Assembly (NCBI RefSeq): GCF_021603645.1
Contig: NZ_BQHJ01000007.1
Location: 248,001 to 312,000 of the forward strand
DNA length: 64,000 nt
Source: Pseudomonas pseudonitroreducens
GTDB taxonomy: Bacteria; Pseudomonadota; Gammaproteobacteria; Pseudomonadales; Pseudomonadaceae
Direction: 5' to 3'
A program made the position numbers and the translations under genes. The number at the start of each line of letters is the position of its first letter. Position 1 is the stretch's first letter. This document shows positions 37,830-47,223 of this stretch, in pieces. The notes beneath the pieces were generated by a model that saw only the letters and a list, made by a program, of their open reading frames with translations, made no database searches and had not been told where the DNA came from.

Positions 37830-38297
37830 TCAGAGCAGGACGCTGGCGGTGCCGCTGAGCACATCAGGCAGGCGCGGCACCGTGCCGATTCCCGGCAGCG
37901 TCAGCAGCGGCACGATGGGCTTGGTGGCGTAGGGATAGCTGACGCACACCTGGATGCGCGTGTACTGGCGACCCGAGACCGTTTCTGTCACCGGCGTCGC
38001 CATGAACTCGCCGTTGTAACAGCCGTTGCGCCAGCTTGCCGGCATCCAGCTCAGGCGCTGCGTCACCGCCCGGTCCACGGCGGACTTCAAGGCAGCGTTG
38101 TAGTTCGGCACCTGCGGGTTCACCGAAACGGCAAGACGCGCGCCGGCCGCCGCGGCATCGTTGAACGACTGCAGCATCAGCAGCGGCACGCAATAGCCGA
38201 GCAGGCCGTAGAGCACCGCGAAGAACAGCACGAATACGCCGGCAAACTCGATGGCCATCGCGCCTCGCTGCCCGCCACGCCCGCCGACTCCGTTCAT
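37830..38297 (-). CDS. tadF: TadF-like minor pseudopilin (TadE/F family)
   Basis: A 155-residue protein with a prepilin-like N-terminus: a basic leader (GGRGGQRG) followed by AMAIEFAGVFVLFFAVLYGL, i.e. a TadE/F-type cleavage site (G before AMAIEF) and one TM helix. The rest is periplasmic with two Cys. It is probably processed by FppA and acts as a minor pilin. ATG 38297 is chosen; TTG 38303 is two codons upstream. The stop is 8 bases before pprA, so the two may be co-transcribed. Confidence 0.85.
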   Translation of the reverse strand: MNGVGGRGGQRGAMAIEFAGVFVLFFAVLYGLLGYCVPLLMLQSFNDAAAAGARLAVSVNPQVPNYNAALKSAVDRAVTQRLSWMPASWRNGCYNGEFMATPVTETVSGRQYTRIQVCVSYPYATKPIVPLLTLPGIGTVPRLPDVLSGTASVLL

Positions 38298-38568
38298 GCG
38301 CAATACTCCCAGGCCAACTTCCAGCTTGAATGATCGTTCAACTTATCGGCGCGGCAAAACTTTACTGAAGATACTCGCCGTCGGATAAATTCCACTACCG
38401 AGCAATACTAGGCGCTCTTGCTGAATTCGCCCTCCTGCTGAGCAGAGTAACGTTACGAGCCAAATTCGATTGCTTCTGGCTTGAATTGCAATATAGCGCT
38501 GGAATAGTCGATACCTTAAAACTCCACACAGCGCTTCGAATTCGCCGAACGAGACAAGGAAACGCTCG
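38298..38568. promoter_or_regulatory. Divergent tadF/fppA control region with two palindromes
   Basis: This 271-base region is clearly more AT-rich than its neighbours. It holds a near-perfect 16-bp palindrome, TTGAATGATCGTTCAA (38326-38341), 29 bases upstream of tadF, and a perfect GTAACGTTAC (38447-38456). A third element, ATAGCGCT (38493-38500), recurs inverted upstream of flp. PprB is the likely regulator but the sites are unproven. Confidence 0.5.
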
Positions 38569-39048
38569 ATGCTGTTCAAACTCTGCCTGCTGGGCTGGTT
38601 CGCGGTGTGTGCCTATCAGGACCTCACACGGTTGCGTGTGAGCAACTGGCTGACCCTCGGCGGGGCGCTGGCGGCCCTGCTGTTCCTGATGCTCGAGGGG
38701 CATACGCTGACCGGCTTCACGCCAGTTGCCGCAGCAGTGGCGGCGCTGCTCGCAGCGCTGCTCACGGTGCCGGGCTACTGGCTGGGGAAGCTGGGTGCAG
38801 CCGATGTGAAACTGCTGGTCGCCCTGGCCCTGGCCAGTGATCCGCTGACGCTGCTGTACACCCTGGCGCTGGCGTGCCTGTTCTGCGTGGGGCTGATGTT
38901 CGCCAGCAAACTTTTGATTGATTCGGACAAAGTACCGGTTAATTGCAAATCGCAATTAGCCCGTCTGCGACCGTCAAAGTTCAAGTCATTCCCCTTCATC
39001 TTTGCGCTATTCGCCGGTCTTCTGACGACCCTGTCGTTCGTCCATTAA
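38569..39048 (+). CDS. fppA: FppA, prepilin peptidase of the Flp pilus (A24 family)
   Basis: A 159-residue inner-membrane aspartyl protease with about four to five TM helices. The catalytic aspartates sit in CAYQDLTRLRVSNW (Asp near 18) and LGAADVKLL (Asp near 83), the A24 pattern. It lacks the methyltransferase domain of PilD, as expected for FppA, which cleaves Flp and pseudopilins. ATG 38569 follows CAAGGAAACG. It is divergent from tadF and just upstream of pprB. Confidence 0.92.
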   Translation: MLFKLCLLGWFAVCAYQDLTRLRVSNWLTLGGALAALLFLMLEGHTLTGFTPVAAAVAALLAALLTVPGYWLGKLGAADVKLLVALALASDPLTLLYTLALACLFCVGLMFASKLLIDSDKVPVNCKSQLARLRPSKFKSFPFIFALFAGLLTTLSFVH

Positions 39049-39198
39049 AATTGAATCCGACAATTGGCAGAATCCAAACTTAACGACTATATGCTAAGGG
39101 TTAATACCACCTATCGCCTGATGGGACGATTCGGCTGCGGTTATTGAACAGCCGGACGATAAAAACAATGGAAGTATTCTTTCAAGGAGCGTGCAGTC

Positions 39199-40032
39199 AT
39201 GGACAAAACGGCCAATCGCCGTTTCAGCGTGCTGGTCATCGATGACGAGCCTCAAGTCACCAGCGAGCTTTCCGAGTTGCTGGAGAACAGCGGCTACCGC
39301 TGCGTAATCAGCGACAGCAAGGACAGCGCCCTGCAGAAATTCCGCGATGACACCTCGATCGGCCTGGTGATCTGCGACCTGGGCCTGGGTCGCGACAATG
39401 GCATCCGCGTGGTCGAGGCGCTCAAGGACCTGGCCGGCTCGACGCGGTTCTTCGAGACCATCATCCTCACCGGCCAGCAGGGCAGCCAGGAAGTGATCGA
39501 GGCCATGCGCGTGGGTGTCGCCGATTACTATCAGAAGCCGGTGGCGCCGATGGACCTGCTCAAGGGCCTGGAGCGCCTGGAAGCCCGCCTGCACGAACGC
39601 ATCCGCAGCCAGCTCAGCCTGAGCCATGTGAACCAGCGCCTGGAGTACCTTGCCGAATCGCTCAACTCGATCTCGCGGGATATCCACAAGATCAAGTACG
39701 AGGTCCATGGCAGCGGCCAGCCGGCCAGCAGTGGCGCGCTCAAGCAGGAACAGCCCGAGCCGGCCACCAGCGGCGCGCCGAGCAACGCGGAGCAGATGAC
39801 ACCGGTGGTCAACAACCCGCTGTTCAACAAGCTTTCGCCGCGCCAGCAGGCGGTGGCGCGCCTGGTGAGCAAAGGGCTGACCAACTACCAGATCGCCTAC
39901 GACCTGGGCATCACCGAGAACACCGTGAAGCTCTATGTCTCCCAGGTGCTGCGGCTGATGCACATGCACAACCGCACCCAGCTCGCCCTCGCCATCTCCC
40001 CTTCCGCCGCGCAGAGCAGCGCGGTGCACTGA
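39199..40032 (+). CDS. pprB: PprB response regulator of Flp/Tad pili
   Basis: A 277-residue NarL/LuxR-type regulator. The receiver (about 10-130) has Asp60 in LVICDLGLGRDNG and Lys in YYQKPVAP. A Q/S/P-rich linker of about 50 residues is followed by an HTH (about 208-270: LSPRQQAVARLVSKGLTNYQ and ITENTVKLYVSQVLR). The protein matches PprB in architecture and neighbours. AAGGAG lies 9 bases before the ATG. A 150-base AT-rich gap separates it from fppA and may carry its own promoter. Confidence 0.93.
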   Translation: MDKTANRRFSVLVIDDEPQVTSELSELLENSGYRCVISDSKDSALQKFRDDTSIGLVICDLGLGRDNGIRVVEALKDLAGSTRFFETIILTGQQGSQEVIEAMRVGVADYYQKPVAPMDLLKGLERLEARLHERIRSQLSLSHVNQRLEYLAESLNSISRDIHKIKYEVHGSGQPASSGALKQEQPEPATSGAPSNAEQMTPVVNNPLFNKLSPRQQAVARLVSKGLTNYQIAYDLGITENTVKLYVSQVLRLMHMHNRTQLALAISPSAAQSSAVH

Positions 40033-40037
40033 GTGCC

Positions 40038-40061
40038 GGGCGCCCCGCTTGCGGGGCGCCC
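40038..40061. terminator. Strong GC hairpin between convergent pprB and tadG
   Basis: GGGCGCCCCGC (40038-40048), loop TT, GCGGGGCGCCC (40051-40061): an 11-bp perfect stem exactly between the two convergent stops. No T-run, so its termination strength is uncertain. Confidence 0.65.
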
Positions 40062-40067
40062 GCGCCG

Positions 40068-41816
40068 TCAGATGAGCATCTCGATCGATTGCGTCTGCAG
40101 ATCGATGAGGCGGACATCCAGCGTACCCAGTTGAATCCCCAGCAGGCTGAGCAACGGGTCGAGTACCAGTGAGCCCAGTGAAGCGAGGATCGGCGCCAGC
40201 GCATCGGCCAGCCCGCCGATCAGCGCCGTTACGGTCTTGAACAGGCCGTTGAGCAGCCCGCCGAGAATATCCCCCACCAGGCAACCGAGAATGTTGTTGC
40301 AGGGCGCCAGCGCGACCTGGATATCCAGGTTGTGGCCGATGTTGCTCAGGCCCTTGGCCAGGGCGTTACCCACCGGGGTGGTGATGCGCTGCACGGCGCT
40401 GGGCAGGTCATTGCGGCTGGCGACGATGAACGTCAGTTGCTGATCGGCGTTGCTGCCCAGGTCGATCATCGCCGGCACCACGCCCGGCTTGGGCGCAATG
40501 CTGATCGACGCCAGGCTGGCCGTCGCCGAGGGCAGCAGGTTGGTGACGAAGCTGAGGTTCTCCACTGTCGCCAGACTGGCCGAAGCCTGCACCGTGGCGC
40601 TGGCAGGCTGGCCGATGCCCGCGCACTGAATGCTCTCCAGCGCGGCGTGGCCACTGATCGCCTTGAGGCTCAGGTTGATTGTCGTATTAGCGATACCCAG
40701 CAGGTTCGCCGTAGCTTTCAGAGATACCCGCACCTGCGCCGGCTTGGCATCGGTGCGCCAGGAGCCATCGGTGTTCTTGCCCGGAAAGCCGATGGCGACC
40801 TGCGGCGGCTGGATGATGTAGAGGCTCACCCCCAGGTTGGTGACGCCAGGCACCGTCAGGCTCAGGGCGGGGACGGTCACCGCCGTTGCCTGGTTCGCCG
40901 CCATCGCCGTGGCCATCAGCAGGTCGAGCAGGTTCACCTTGGAGTCCAGTGCGGTATCGGGCAGCGCGCTGGGCGTGGCGACGCTGAGGATCGACGCCAG
41001 GCTGATGTTGGTCGTGGGCACCTTGACCGTCGCCAGCGCGTTGCCGAGCAGCGCGGTGTTCACCCCTGCCGTTCCGGAAGCGCTGACCGCCCTGACGGCG
41101 GCACCGAGCAACTGCGCCACGCCGACGTTGGTGTTGAGCAACTCCTGGACCGTGCCGACACTCAGGTTCAACTGGGAGGCAAGGTCACGCAGAGAGAGGT
41201 TGGCGCCGGCGATGCCGTTGTAGCTGGCGACATCGAGATTGAGCGTGATGCCCAGCAGCGAGCCGAGCAGCCCATTGAGCAGCGCCGAGCGGCTGGTATC
41301 CAGGTTCAGCAGGCCGCTGCCCGCGGACAGCGCGCCAATTGCGCTGCGCCGTGCAACAGCGTGCGCCACCAGCTCGGTTTGCGCGGGTGCCTGGGTGAAG
41401 AGGCTGGCCACGTTGAGGATCAGGCTGGAGGGTACCTTGTGGGAAACCTCCACCTGCACCGAGTCAGCGAAAGCGCCTCCCGGGCTGAAGATCCGCCGCG
41501 ACTGTGGCGCACCGTTGCCGGCATCCAGCAGCACGCTGCCCAGTTGTCCGGTGAGCGTGTCACCGGCGGCCGGGACAAAACCATTCTTCGCCGCGCTGGC
41601 CACTACCAGCCCCTGGATCGCCGCCGCCTGCTGGGTGCCGCACATGCCACTCTGCGTCGCCGCCTCCAGCGCCGCCATGTCGGCCACGCGCTGCAACTTG
41701 CGCTGTTCGAAGTACAGGCGCCCGGTGTCGACCACCAGGGCCAGGCAGATCAGCGCCAGCAGCAGCGTTCCCACCGCCATGACACCGATTGCGCCTCGCT
41801 GCCGTTCACGTCCCAT
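40068..41816 (-). CDS. tadG: TadG-like Flp pilus assembly protein
   Basis: A 582-residue protein with one N-terminal TM (GAIGVMAVGTLLLALICLAL, about residues 8-27) followed by VVDTGRLYFEQRKLQRVADM, the TadG/TadE-like N-terminal signature, and a long periplasmic part rich in Leu, Ala, Asn and Ser. TadG is thought to anchor or connect the Tad machine to the pilus and outer parts. It is the promoter-distal gene of the rcpC-to-tadG operon. Confidence 0.88.
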   Translation of the reverse strand: MGRERQRGAIGVMAVGTLLLALICLALVVDTGRLYFEQRKLQRVADMAALEAATQSGMCGTQQAAAIQGLVVASAAKNGFVPAAGDTLTGQLGSVLLDAGNGAPQSRRIFSPGGAFADSVQVEVSHKVPSSLILNVASLFTQAPAQTELVAHAVARRSAIGALSAGSGLLNLDTSRSALLNGLLGSLLGITLNLDVASYNGIAGANLSLRDLASQLNLSVGTVQELLNTNVGVAQLLGAAVRAVSASGTAGVNTALLGNALATVKVPTTNISLASILSVATPSALPDTALDSKVNLLDLLMATAMAANQATAVTVPALSLTVPGVTNLGVSLYIIQPPQVAIGFPGKNTDGSWRTDAKPAQVRVSLKATANLLGIANTTINLSLKAISGHAALESIQCAGIGQPASATVQASASLATVENLSFVTNLLPSATASLASISIAPKPGVVPAMIDLGSNADQQLTFIVASRNDLPSAVQRITTPVGNALAKGLSNIGHNLDIQVALAPCNNILGCLVGDILGGLLNGLFKTVTALIGGLADALAPILASLGSLVLDPLLSLLGIQLGTLDVRLIDLQTQSIEMLI

Positions 41817-41834
41817 GGCAGCCTCCGGAAGGGA

Positions 41835-42113
41835 TCATTTCTTGTCAGTGCTGAAGCCGTTGTCGTCGAGCAGATACTCGGGAATCTCGCGGGTATAGCT
41901 CTTCAGGTAGCGCTGGTAGGCGCGGTCGCGCTCGGCCGGTGTGGCGCTCTGCCGGTTACTGGAGGCCGCCTGGCCGCTGCTCTGCAGTTCCAGCCAGGTC
42001 AGCACTTCCTGCTGGTCGCGAGCCGTGGTGCCGGCCTCCGTGCGGGTGTTGTCGACGGCTTCGGCCAGCATCGGCGAAGCCAGCAGCGCAGCAGCCAGAA
42101 TCCATGTCTTCAT
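41835..42113 (-). CDS. DUF3613 domain protein in tad operon
   Basis: A 92-residue secreted protein: signal peptide MKTWILAAALLASPMLAEA, then a short polar domain with QQEVLTWLELQSSG and RAYQRYLKSYTREIPEYLLD, typical of DUF3613. It lies between tadD and tadG, overlapping nothing. ATG 42113 gives a clean signal peptide, unlike the longer frame to 42164. It is found in Pseudomonas tad loci; role unknown. Confidence 0.82.
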   Translation of the reverse strand: MKTWILAAALLASPMLAEAVDNTRTEAGTTARDQQEVLTWLELQSSGQAASSNRQSATPAERDRAYQRYLKSYTREIPEYLLDDNGFSTDKK

Positions 42114-42132
42114 CCCGTCCTCCCTGCCCGCC

Positions 42133-42930
42133 TCAGCGGGCCTTGACCAGCAGCTTGGCGTCACGCGCTACCGCAGGCGTCGACTCGACCAGGGCCGGAT
42201 GCGCGTCCTCTGCCGGCTCGTCCACATAGCTCACGCTTTCGGCCTGCACCGCCGGTTGGCTGGCGGGGCTGGCGGGGCCTGCCGGGCGCAGGTCCCTGGC
42301 CTGGTCCTGGGCGGCGCGCACCTGGTCGGCAGACAGCCCGACACTCTGGATCAGCCGGCCGGCCTCGCTGTTCTCGCCCTGGATGAACATGACACTGAGC
42401 AGGTTGGTGGCCGGCAGCTTGTCGTGCTCGTTCAGTTCCATGGCGGTGATGAACTCGAAGCGCGCCTTCTCCAGATCACCGCGGCGCAGCAGGACATAGC
42501 CCAGGTCGTTGCGCAGGGCACTGTCGGTGGGCTGCAGGCGCGCCGCCTCACGCAGTTCGCGCTCGGCCTCAACGGTATTGCCGGCGCGCATGGCGATCTG
42601 CCCCAGGCCGTGGTGTGCCTCGGCGGACTTGCAGGTCCCCAGCAGCCCCTCGTAGACCATCCGCGCCTTCGGGTCGCCAATCCGGCGCAGGGCCAGCGCC
42701 TTGCTTTCGCGCACTTCCAGCGAGTTGGGCGGCAGGGTTTCCAGGTTGGCCAGGGCCGCATGGGCACGGCCGTTGTCGAGCATCTCGCGGGCCAGGTTGA
42801 GCTGCAGCTCCACCGCCTGGCCGAGCTTCTCGTCGCAGTTCTGCCCGACGCTCGGCCCGCCGAGGGTGTCGAAGTTGGCGCAGCCGCCGAGCATCATGCC
42901 GAGCAGGCCGATCAAGCAGGCGTTTCTCAT
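42133..42930 (-). CDS. tadD: TadD, TPR lipoprotein of the Tad system
   Basis: A 265-residue lipoprotein with lipobox LMMLGGCAN-like (Cys near residue 17), then TPR repeats over about residues 45-180 (HHGLGQIAMRAGNTVEAERE and RNDLGYVLLRRGDLEKARFE). TadD-type proteins help secretin RcpA assemble in the outer membrane. The C-terminal ~70 residues are low-complexity. Start ATG 42930 overlaps the tadC stop by 4 bases. Confidence 0.92.
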   Translation of the reverse strand: MRNACLIGLLGMMLGGCANFDTLGGPSVGQNCDEKLGQAVELQLNLAREMLDNGRAHAALANLETLPPNSLEVRESKALALRRIGDPKARMVYEGLLGTCKSAEAHHGLGQIAMRAGNTVEAERELREAARLQPTDSALRNDLGYVLLRRGDLEKARFEFITAMELNEHDKLPATNLLSVMFIQGENSEAGRLIQSVGLSADQVRAAQDQARDLRPAGPASPASQPAVQAESVSYVDEPAEDAHPALVESTPAVARDAKLLVKAR

Positions 42931-43835
42931 CCCATTCTCCCCAGGGCCTTGGTAATCGCGAGGAAACCGGGCCCGGCAAGGATGATCAGCAATGCCGGAA
43001 ACAGCAGCGTCATCATCACCAGGCTCATCTTCGCCGACATCTTGCTGACCTTTTCCTGCAGGCCGGTCAGGCGCCGGTCCTCGAACAGTTGCTTGAGGGT
43101 GAGCAGCGACCCGCGCGCGCTGCCGCCCTGGCGCACCATCTGGCGCAGCACGTTGCAGCAGTCGCTCAACTCCCCCACCGCCAGGCGCTTGCTCAGCAGT
43201 TCCAGCTCGTCAGCCAGGTCCAGGCCGCTCTCGGCATGGGCCAGCACGCCGTCCAGCTCTTCCACCAGCACCGGCACGATGCTCCGCCCCTCGCGGCAGA
43301 CCACGCGCAGGCTCTGCTCCACGGTGAGGCCGGAGTCGAAGAGGATGCGGATCAGCTGGATGAACAGGATCACCTCGTCGGCCAGGCGCTGCCGGCGCCG
43401 ACCGGCAAAGTAGGCCAGCACACGCTTGGGCAGCAGGAAGCCGATGCCGGCGGCGAAGGACAACGGCAACAGCGGCGAGGTGTGCGCATGCCCGGGGGTG
43501 GCAAGGATCACCAGCACGATGGTCACGAACAGCACCGGCACCAGGAAGATCGACATCAGGTAGATACTGCGCGGCGTGCTGCCGGACCAGCCTGCCTGGT
43601 TGAGCAGCAGCCGGACTTCCTCGTCGCGCAGTTGCAGGCGCCGGCCCAGGCCGCTGTCGCTCATCCGGTCGAATGCCTGCGCCACGCGCTGGCCGGCACC
43701 GCGCGGCAACGCGTCACTGCCCAGGCGCTGCTCGATCAGGCGCTGCTCGCGGCTGGCGGCGCGGCTCTGCGAGAGCAGCAGGAGGATCGCCGCCAGGGCC
43801 AGGATCACTGCCATCAATCCGTACATCAGGGGCAT
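42927..43835 (-). CDS. tadC: TadC, inner-membrane platform protein
   Basis: A 302-residue GspF-like (T2SSF) membrane protein with an N-terminal TM (YGLMAVILALAAILLLLSQS), two central TMs and a C-terminal TM (LVMMTLLFPALLIILAGPGF). Together with TadB it forms the platform that couples the ATPase to pilin addition. It follows tadB after 10 bases. Confidence 0.93.
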   Translation of the reverse strand: MPLMYGLMAVILALAAILLLLSQSRAASREQRLIEQRLGSDALPRGAGQRVAQAFDRMSDSGLGRRLQLRDEEVRLLLNQAGWSGSTPRSIYLMSIFLVPVLFVTIVLVILATPGHAHTSPLLPLSFAAGIGFLLPKRVLAYFAGRRRQRLADEVILFIQLIRILFDSGLTVEQSLRVVCREGRSIVPVLVEELDGVLAHAESGLDLADELELLSKRLAVGELSDCCNVLRQMVRQGGSARGSLLTLKQLFEDRRLTGLQEKVSKMSAKMSLVMMTLLFPALLIILAGPGFLAITKALGRMG

Positions 43836-43845
43836 GCCGGCCTCC

Positions 43846-44733
43846 TCAGATGCTCTTGAGCATGCGCCAGAGCGTGTAGCACCCCAGCACCTGCAACCCC
43901 AGGGAAGTCAGCAGCATCAGGCGGCCGCCATGGTCGTGCCACATGTTCATCAGGTAGCCCGGATTGCTGAACAGGATGTAGCCGCCCAGGCTGATCGGCA
44001 GCAAGGCCAGGACCAGGGCGCTCATGCGCGTTTCGCCGGTCATCGCGCGCAACTGGCGGCCGAGCTTCTCGCGCTCGTGGATGACCTTGATGATGTTTTC
44101 CAGCAGGTCGGTGGTGTTGCCGCCGTAGCGATGGTTCACCGCCACGCCGAGGGAGAGCACGTGCAGTTCTTCCACGTCGTAGAGCTCGGCCACTTCCTGC
44201 AGCGCCTCGGGCAGGCTGATGCCCAGCAGCACGTGGTTGTTCACCAGCGAGAAGATTTCCCGCAGCGGGTCGTCGGCGCCATTCACCGCCTGGGTGATGG
44301 CGTCGCCCAGGGTGCGCCCCGAGTGCAGGCTGCGCACTACCTGGTCGAGAAAATTGGGCATCTGCCGGATCATTTTCTGCAGGCGCCGGCGGTACAGCAG
44401 GTTGAGCAAGCCATGGAAGCCCAGCACGCCCAGTCCGACACCGCAGAGTGCCCCGACCGGGCCGCCCAGGCGCTGCCCGAACAGCGCCAGCAGGATGCAG
44501 ACCACCACCGCTCCCAGCACCCAGTGGCGCATCTCGCCGATGCCGGCTCGGCGCATGCGCCGGGCCAGCCAGTGGCTGCTGCGGGCGCGACCGCCGCCGC
44601 TGACCACACTCTCCCCGCTCAGGCGGCGCATCACCACTTCATGGTGCCGCGCCCGCCAGCTCATCCCCGCCAGCAGCACACCCAGCGCCGCCAGCGCCAG
44701 GCTGACCACGACCAGCCAGAGCGCGCCGCTCAC
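43846..44733 (-). CDS. tadB: TadB, inner-membrane platform protein
   Basis: A 295-residue T2SSF-domain membrane protein. TM1 is LWLVVVSLALAALGVLLAG, followed by central TMs near 90-125 and the conserved GISLPEALQEVAELYDVEEL and YGGNTTDLLENI segments. The start is GTG 44733, which overlaps the tadA stop as GTGA, so the two are coupled. Confidence 0.93.
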   Translation of the reverse strand: MSGALWLVVVSLALAALGVLLAGMSWRARHHEVVMRRLSGESVVSGGGRARSSHWLARRMRRAGIGEMRHWVLGAVVVCILLALFGQRLGGPVGALCGVGLGVLGFHGLLNLLYRRRLQKMIRQMPNFLDQVVRSLHSGRTLGDAITQAVNGADDPLREIFSLVNNHVLLGISLPEALQEVAELYDVEELHVLSLGVAVNHRYGGNTTDLLENIIKVIHEREKLGRQLRAMTGETRMSALVLALLPISLGGYILFSNPGYLMNMWHDHGGRLMLLTSLGLQVLGCYTLWRMLKSI

Positions 44734-45977
44734 AGCAACACCTGGCGGAACTTCAGGCCGCCCGGCTGGGCAGTGCGGACGAACTGCCCGCTGCCGCGCC
44801 GGTCGAGGCTGAACAGGGAATTGGTGACGTAGACGCCATCACGCACCTCCAGCACCTCGAGAATCTCGCTGACGCAGCGGCGGCCGTTGGACAGGCGAGT
44901 GATCTGCACGATGATGTCCAGCGCCGAGCAGAGCATCTGCCGCAGGGTCTGCTCCGGCACGCGCTGGCCGGTGAGCCCCACCAGCATTTCCAGGCGCAGC
45001 AGCGAATCCATGGCCGAGTTGGCATGCACGGTGCTCATCGAACCGTCGTGGCCGGTGTTCATCGCCTGCAGCACGTCGAGCACTTCGACGCCACGGATCT
45101 CGCCGAGGATGATGCGGTCCGGGCGCATCCGCAGGGCGTTGCGGATCAGGTCACGGGCGGTGACTTCGCCGAAGCCTTCCGCGTTCGGCGGACGGGTTTC
45201 CAGGCGCACCACGTGGTCGTGGCCCAGTTGCAGCTCGGCGGTGTCCTCGATGGTGACGATGCGCTCGCGCTCGTCGATGAAGCTGCTCATCACGTTGAGC
45301 AGCGTGGTCTTGCCGGTGCCGGTACCGCCGCTGATGAGGATATTGCAGCGGCTCGCCACGGCCTGGCGGAGGAATGCCAGCATGGCCTCGTCGACGCTCT
45401 GGTAGGCCAGCAGGTCGGCGCTCTTGAGCAGTTCCTTGCTGAACTTGCGGATCGACAGGCAAGGCCCGTCCAGCGCCACCGGCGGGATGATCGCGTTGAC
45501 CCGGCTGCCGTCGGGCAGGCGCGCATCCACCATCGGGCTGGATTCGTCCAGGCGCCGCCCCAGGGGCGCGAGGATGCGCTGGATCACGCGCTGTACGTGG
45601 TGATCGTCGATGAAGCGCAGATCGCTCTGGTACAGCCGGCCTTCGTGCTCGATGAACACCCGGTCCGGGCCGTTGACCAGGATTTCCGAGATACCCGGAT
45701 CGCGCAGGAGGATTTCCAGCGGGCCGAAACCGGTCAGTTCGTCCACCACCTCTTCGGCGAGGCGGTCGAGTTCGTAGCGGGAGATCGCCAGCTGGCGGCG
45801 CGAGGCGTACTCGCAGACCTTCTCCGAGACGTACTGCGCTACCGCGGGCCGCGCGCCCTCCAGCAGGTTCATGCCGTCTTCGTCGATCTCGTCGATGATG
45901 TAGCGGTGCAGGCGCATTTTCAGCGTCTGCAGGTCCTGGTCGTGGCGACCGTGGCCCCCGCCGTAGTGCTGGCTCAT
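44730..45977 (-). CDS. tadA: TadA, Flp pilus secretion ATPase
   Basis: A 415-residue CpaF/VirB11-family hexameric ATPase that powers Flp pilus assembly. Walker A is [20 protein letters not shown] (about 220-239), the Asp box is [17 protein letters not shown], Walker B is [20 protein letters not shown], and the His box is [14 protein letters not shown]. The N-terminal [20 protein letters not shown] is typical. Its stop and start overlap neighbours by 4 bases (ATGA/GTGA). Confidence 0.96.
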   Translation of the reverse strand: MSQHYGGGHGRHDQDLQTLKMRLHRYIIDEIDEDGMNLLEGARPAVAQYVSEKVCEYASRRQLAISRYELDRLAEEVVDELTGFGPLEILLRDPGISEILVNGPDRVFIEHEGRLYQSDLRFIDDHHVQRVIQRILAPLGRRLDESSPMVDARLPDGSRVNAIIPPVALDGPCLSIRKFSKELLKSADLLAYQSVDEAMLAFLRQAVASRCNILISGGTGTGKTTLLNVMSSFIDERERIVTIEDTAELQLGHDHVVRLETRPPNAEGFGEVTARDLIRNALRMRPDRIILGEIRGVEVLDVLQAMNTGHDGSMSTVHANSAMDSLLRLEMLVGLTGQRVPEQTLRQMLCSALDIIVQITRLSNGRRCVSEILEVLEVRDGVYVTNSLFSLDRRGSGQFVRTAQPGGLKFRQVLL

Positions 45978-47158
45978 GAGCGCACGGCCTTGGTGCGGCC
46001 GATCCAGCCGAACAGCCCGCGCTTCTCGGCCACGCCCGCGCCCAGCGCTTCGGCCAGGTCACGCAGCTTGACCGTCAGCGGGTCACGCGGGGCCAGGTCG
46101 AACAGGCTCTGGCCGACGTTCTTGGCGCGCAGGCGGGCTTCCGGCGAAGCCGGCAGGATGCCGAACAGCTCCAGGCCGAACATCTTGCCCAGCGCCGGCG
46201 CATCGGGCGGCACCGAGGGCCAGTAGCGCTCGATCAGCAGCTCGATACGCGGCAGCGTCGGCGTGCGCTCGCGCAGGCGGCGCAGGCGCTCCAGTCCCTT
46301 CTTGCAGGACGGCACGCTCTGGTCCACCAGCCACAGCACGCGACTGGCCTGCATCAGTAATTGCCCGCTGAGATCGCCTTCGGCGACGCCGGTGAGGTTG
46401 ATCAGGATGTGGCTGAACGCGCTGCGCAGGTTGCCCAGCAGCAGGTACAGCTCGGCGGTGGTGATGCGTTCCAGCACGCCGGGCTCGTCCGACAGGCTGA
46501 GCACGCGCAGGCCGGATTCGTGACGGGTGAAGGCGCTGTCGATCAGGGTCTGGTCCAGGCGCCTCAGGTTGCGCAGCGCATCGGCGAAGGTGAAGGCCGG
46601 CTCCATGCCGAGAATCGCCAGCGCTTCGCCGGTGGGCTGGCCGATATCCACCAGCAGCACGCGATGCTCCGGCTGGCGTTGCAGCGCCAGGGCCAGGTGC
46701 AGCGCGACGAAGGCGCCGTCGGCATCGGGCCGGGCGCTGATCAGGCTGATCAGCTCGCCCTGCTGGGTGGCGCTCACCGGCACCGTCGGCAGGCGTCCAC
46801 CGAGGCGGCGGACCAGCCCGCTCAGCTCACTGGCGCGGGCACCGTAGGTGACGAAGTCCCTGGCGCCGGCGCGCATGGCGGCCAGCACCAGCTGGTTGTC
46901 CAGGCCATCACCGACGGCCACGACCGAAAGCAGCGGCCGCGCGGAGACCAGGCCCTCGATCAGCGAGCCCTGGGACACCAGGTTGGCCTTGTTCAGGCTG
47001 GTGAAGAGCACCGTCGCGCCGGTGACGTCGAGCAGCGACAGCAGCTCTTCCAGGGTCCCGCTGTTGGCCAGCACCACCTGCCCGCAGCCGGCCAGGCTGC
47101 TCTGCAACCACTCCTGCTCGCCGGGATGCTGGACCAGCGCCACGAAAGTCTGACTCAT
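45974..47158 (-). CDS. tadZ: TadZ, MinD/ParA-like polar localisation factor
   Basis: A 394-residue protein with a receiver-like N-terminal domain and a ParA/MinD-like ATPase domain (LISLISARPDADGAFVALHL, RVLLVDIGQPTGEALAILGM). The Walker A is degenerate, as seen in several TadZ/CpaE proteins. It places the Tad machine at the cell pole. ATG 47158 has AGGAAGGGAG upstream. An in-frame ATG 47224, touching the rcpA stop, would add 22 residues and is the alternative. Confidence 0.88.
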   Translation of the reverse strand: MSQTFVALVQHPGEQEWLQSSLAGCGQVVLANSGTLEELLSLLDVTGATVLFTSLNKANLVSQGSLIEGLVSARPLLSVVAVGDGLDNQLVLAAMRAGARDFVTYGARASELSGLVRRLGGRLPTVPVSATQQGELISLISARPDADGAFVALHLALALQRQPEHRVLLVDIGQPTGEALAILGMEPAFTFADALRNLRRLDQTLIDSAFTRHESGLRVLSLSDEPGVLERITTAELYLLLGNLRSAFSHILINLTGVAEGDLSGQLLMQASRVLWLVDQSVPSCKKGLERLRRLRERTPTLPRIELLIERYWPSVPPDAPALGKMFGLELFGILPASPEARLRAKNVGQSLFDLAPRDPLTVKLRDLAEALGAGVAEKRGLFGWIGRTKAVRS

Positions 47159-47223
47159 GCCCGTGCTCCCTTCCTTTGCCTTGCCTCCCGCTCTCTGGCG
47201 GGTCAGCGCTTCGTAGGTATCCA

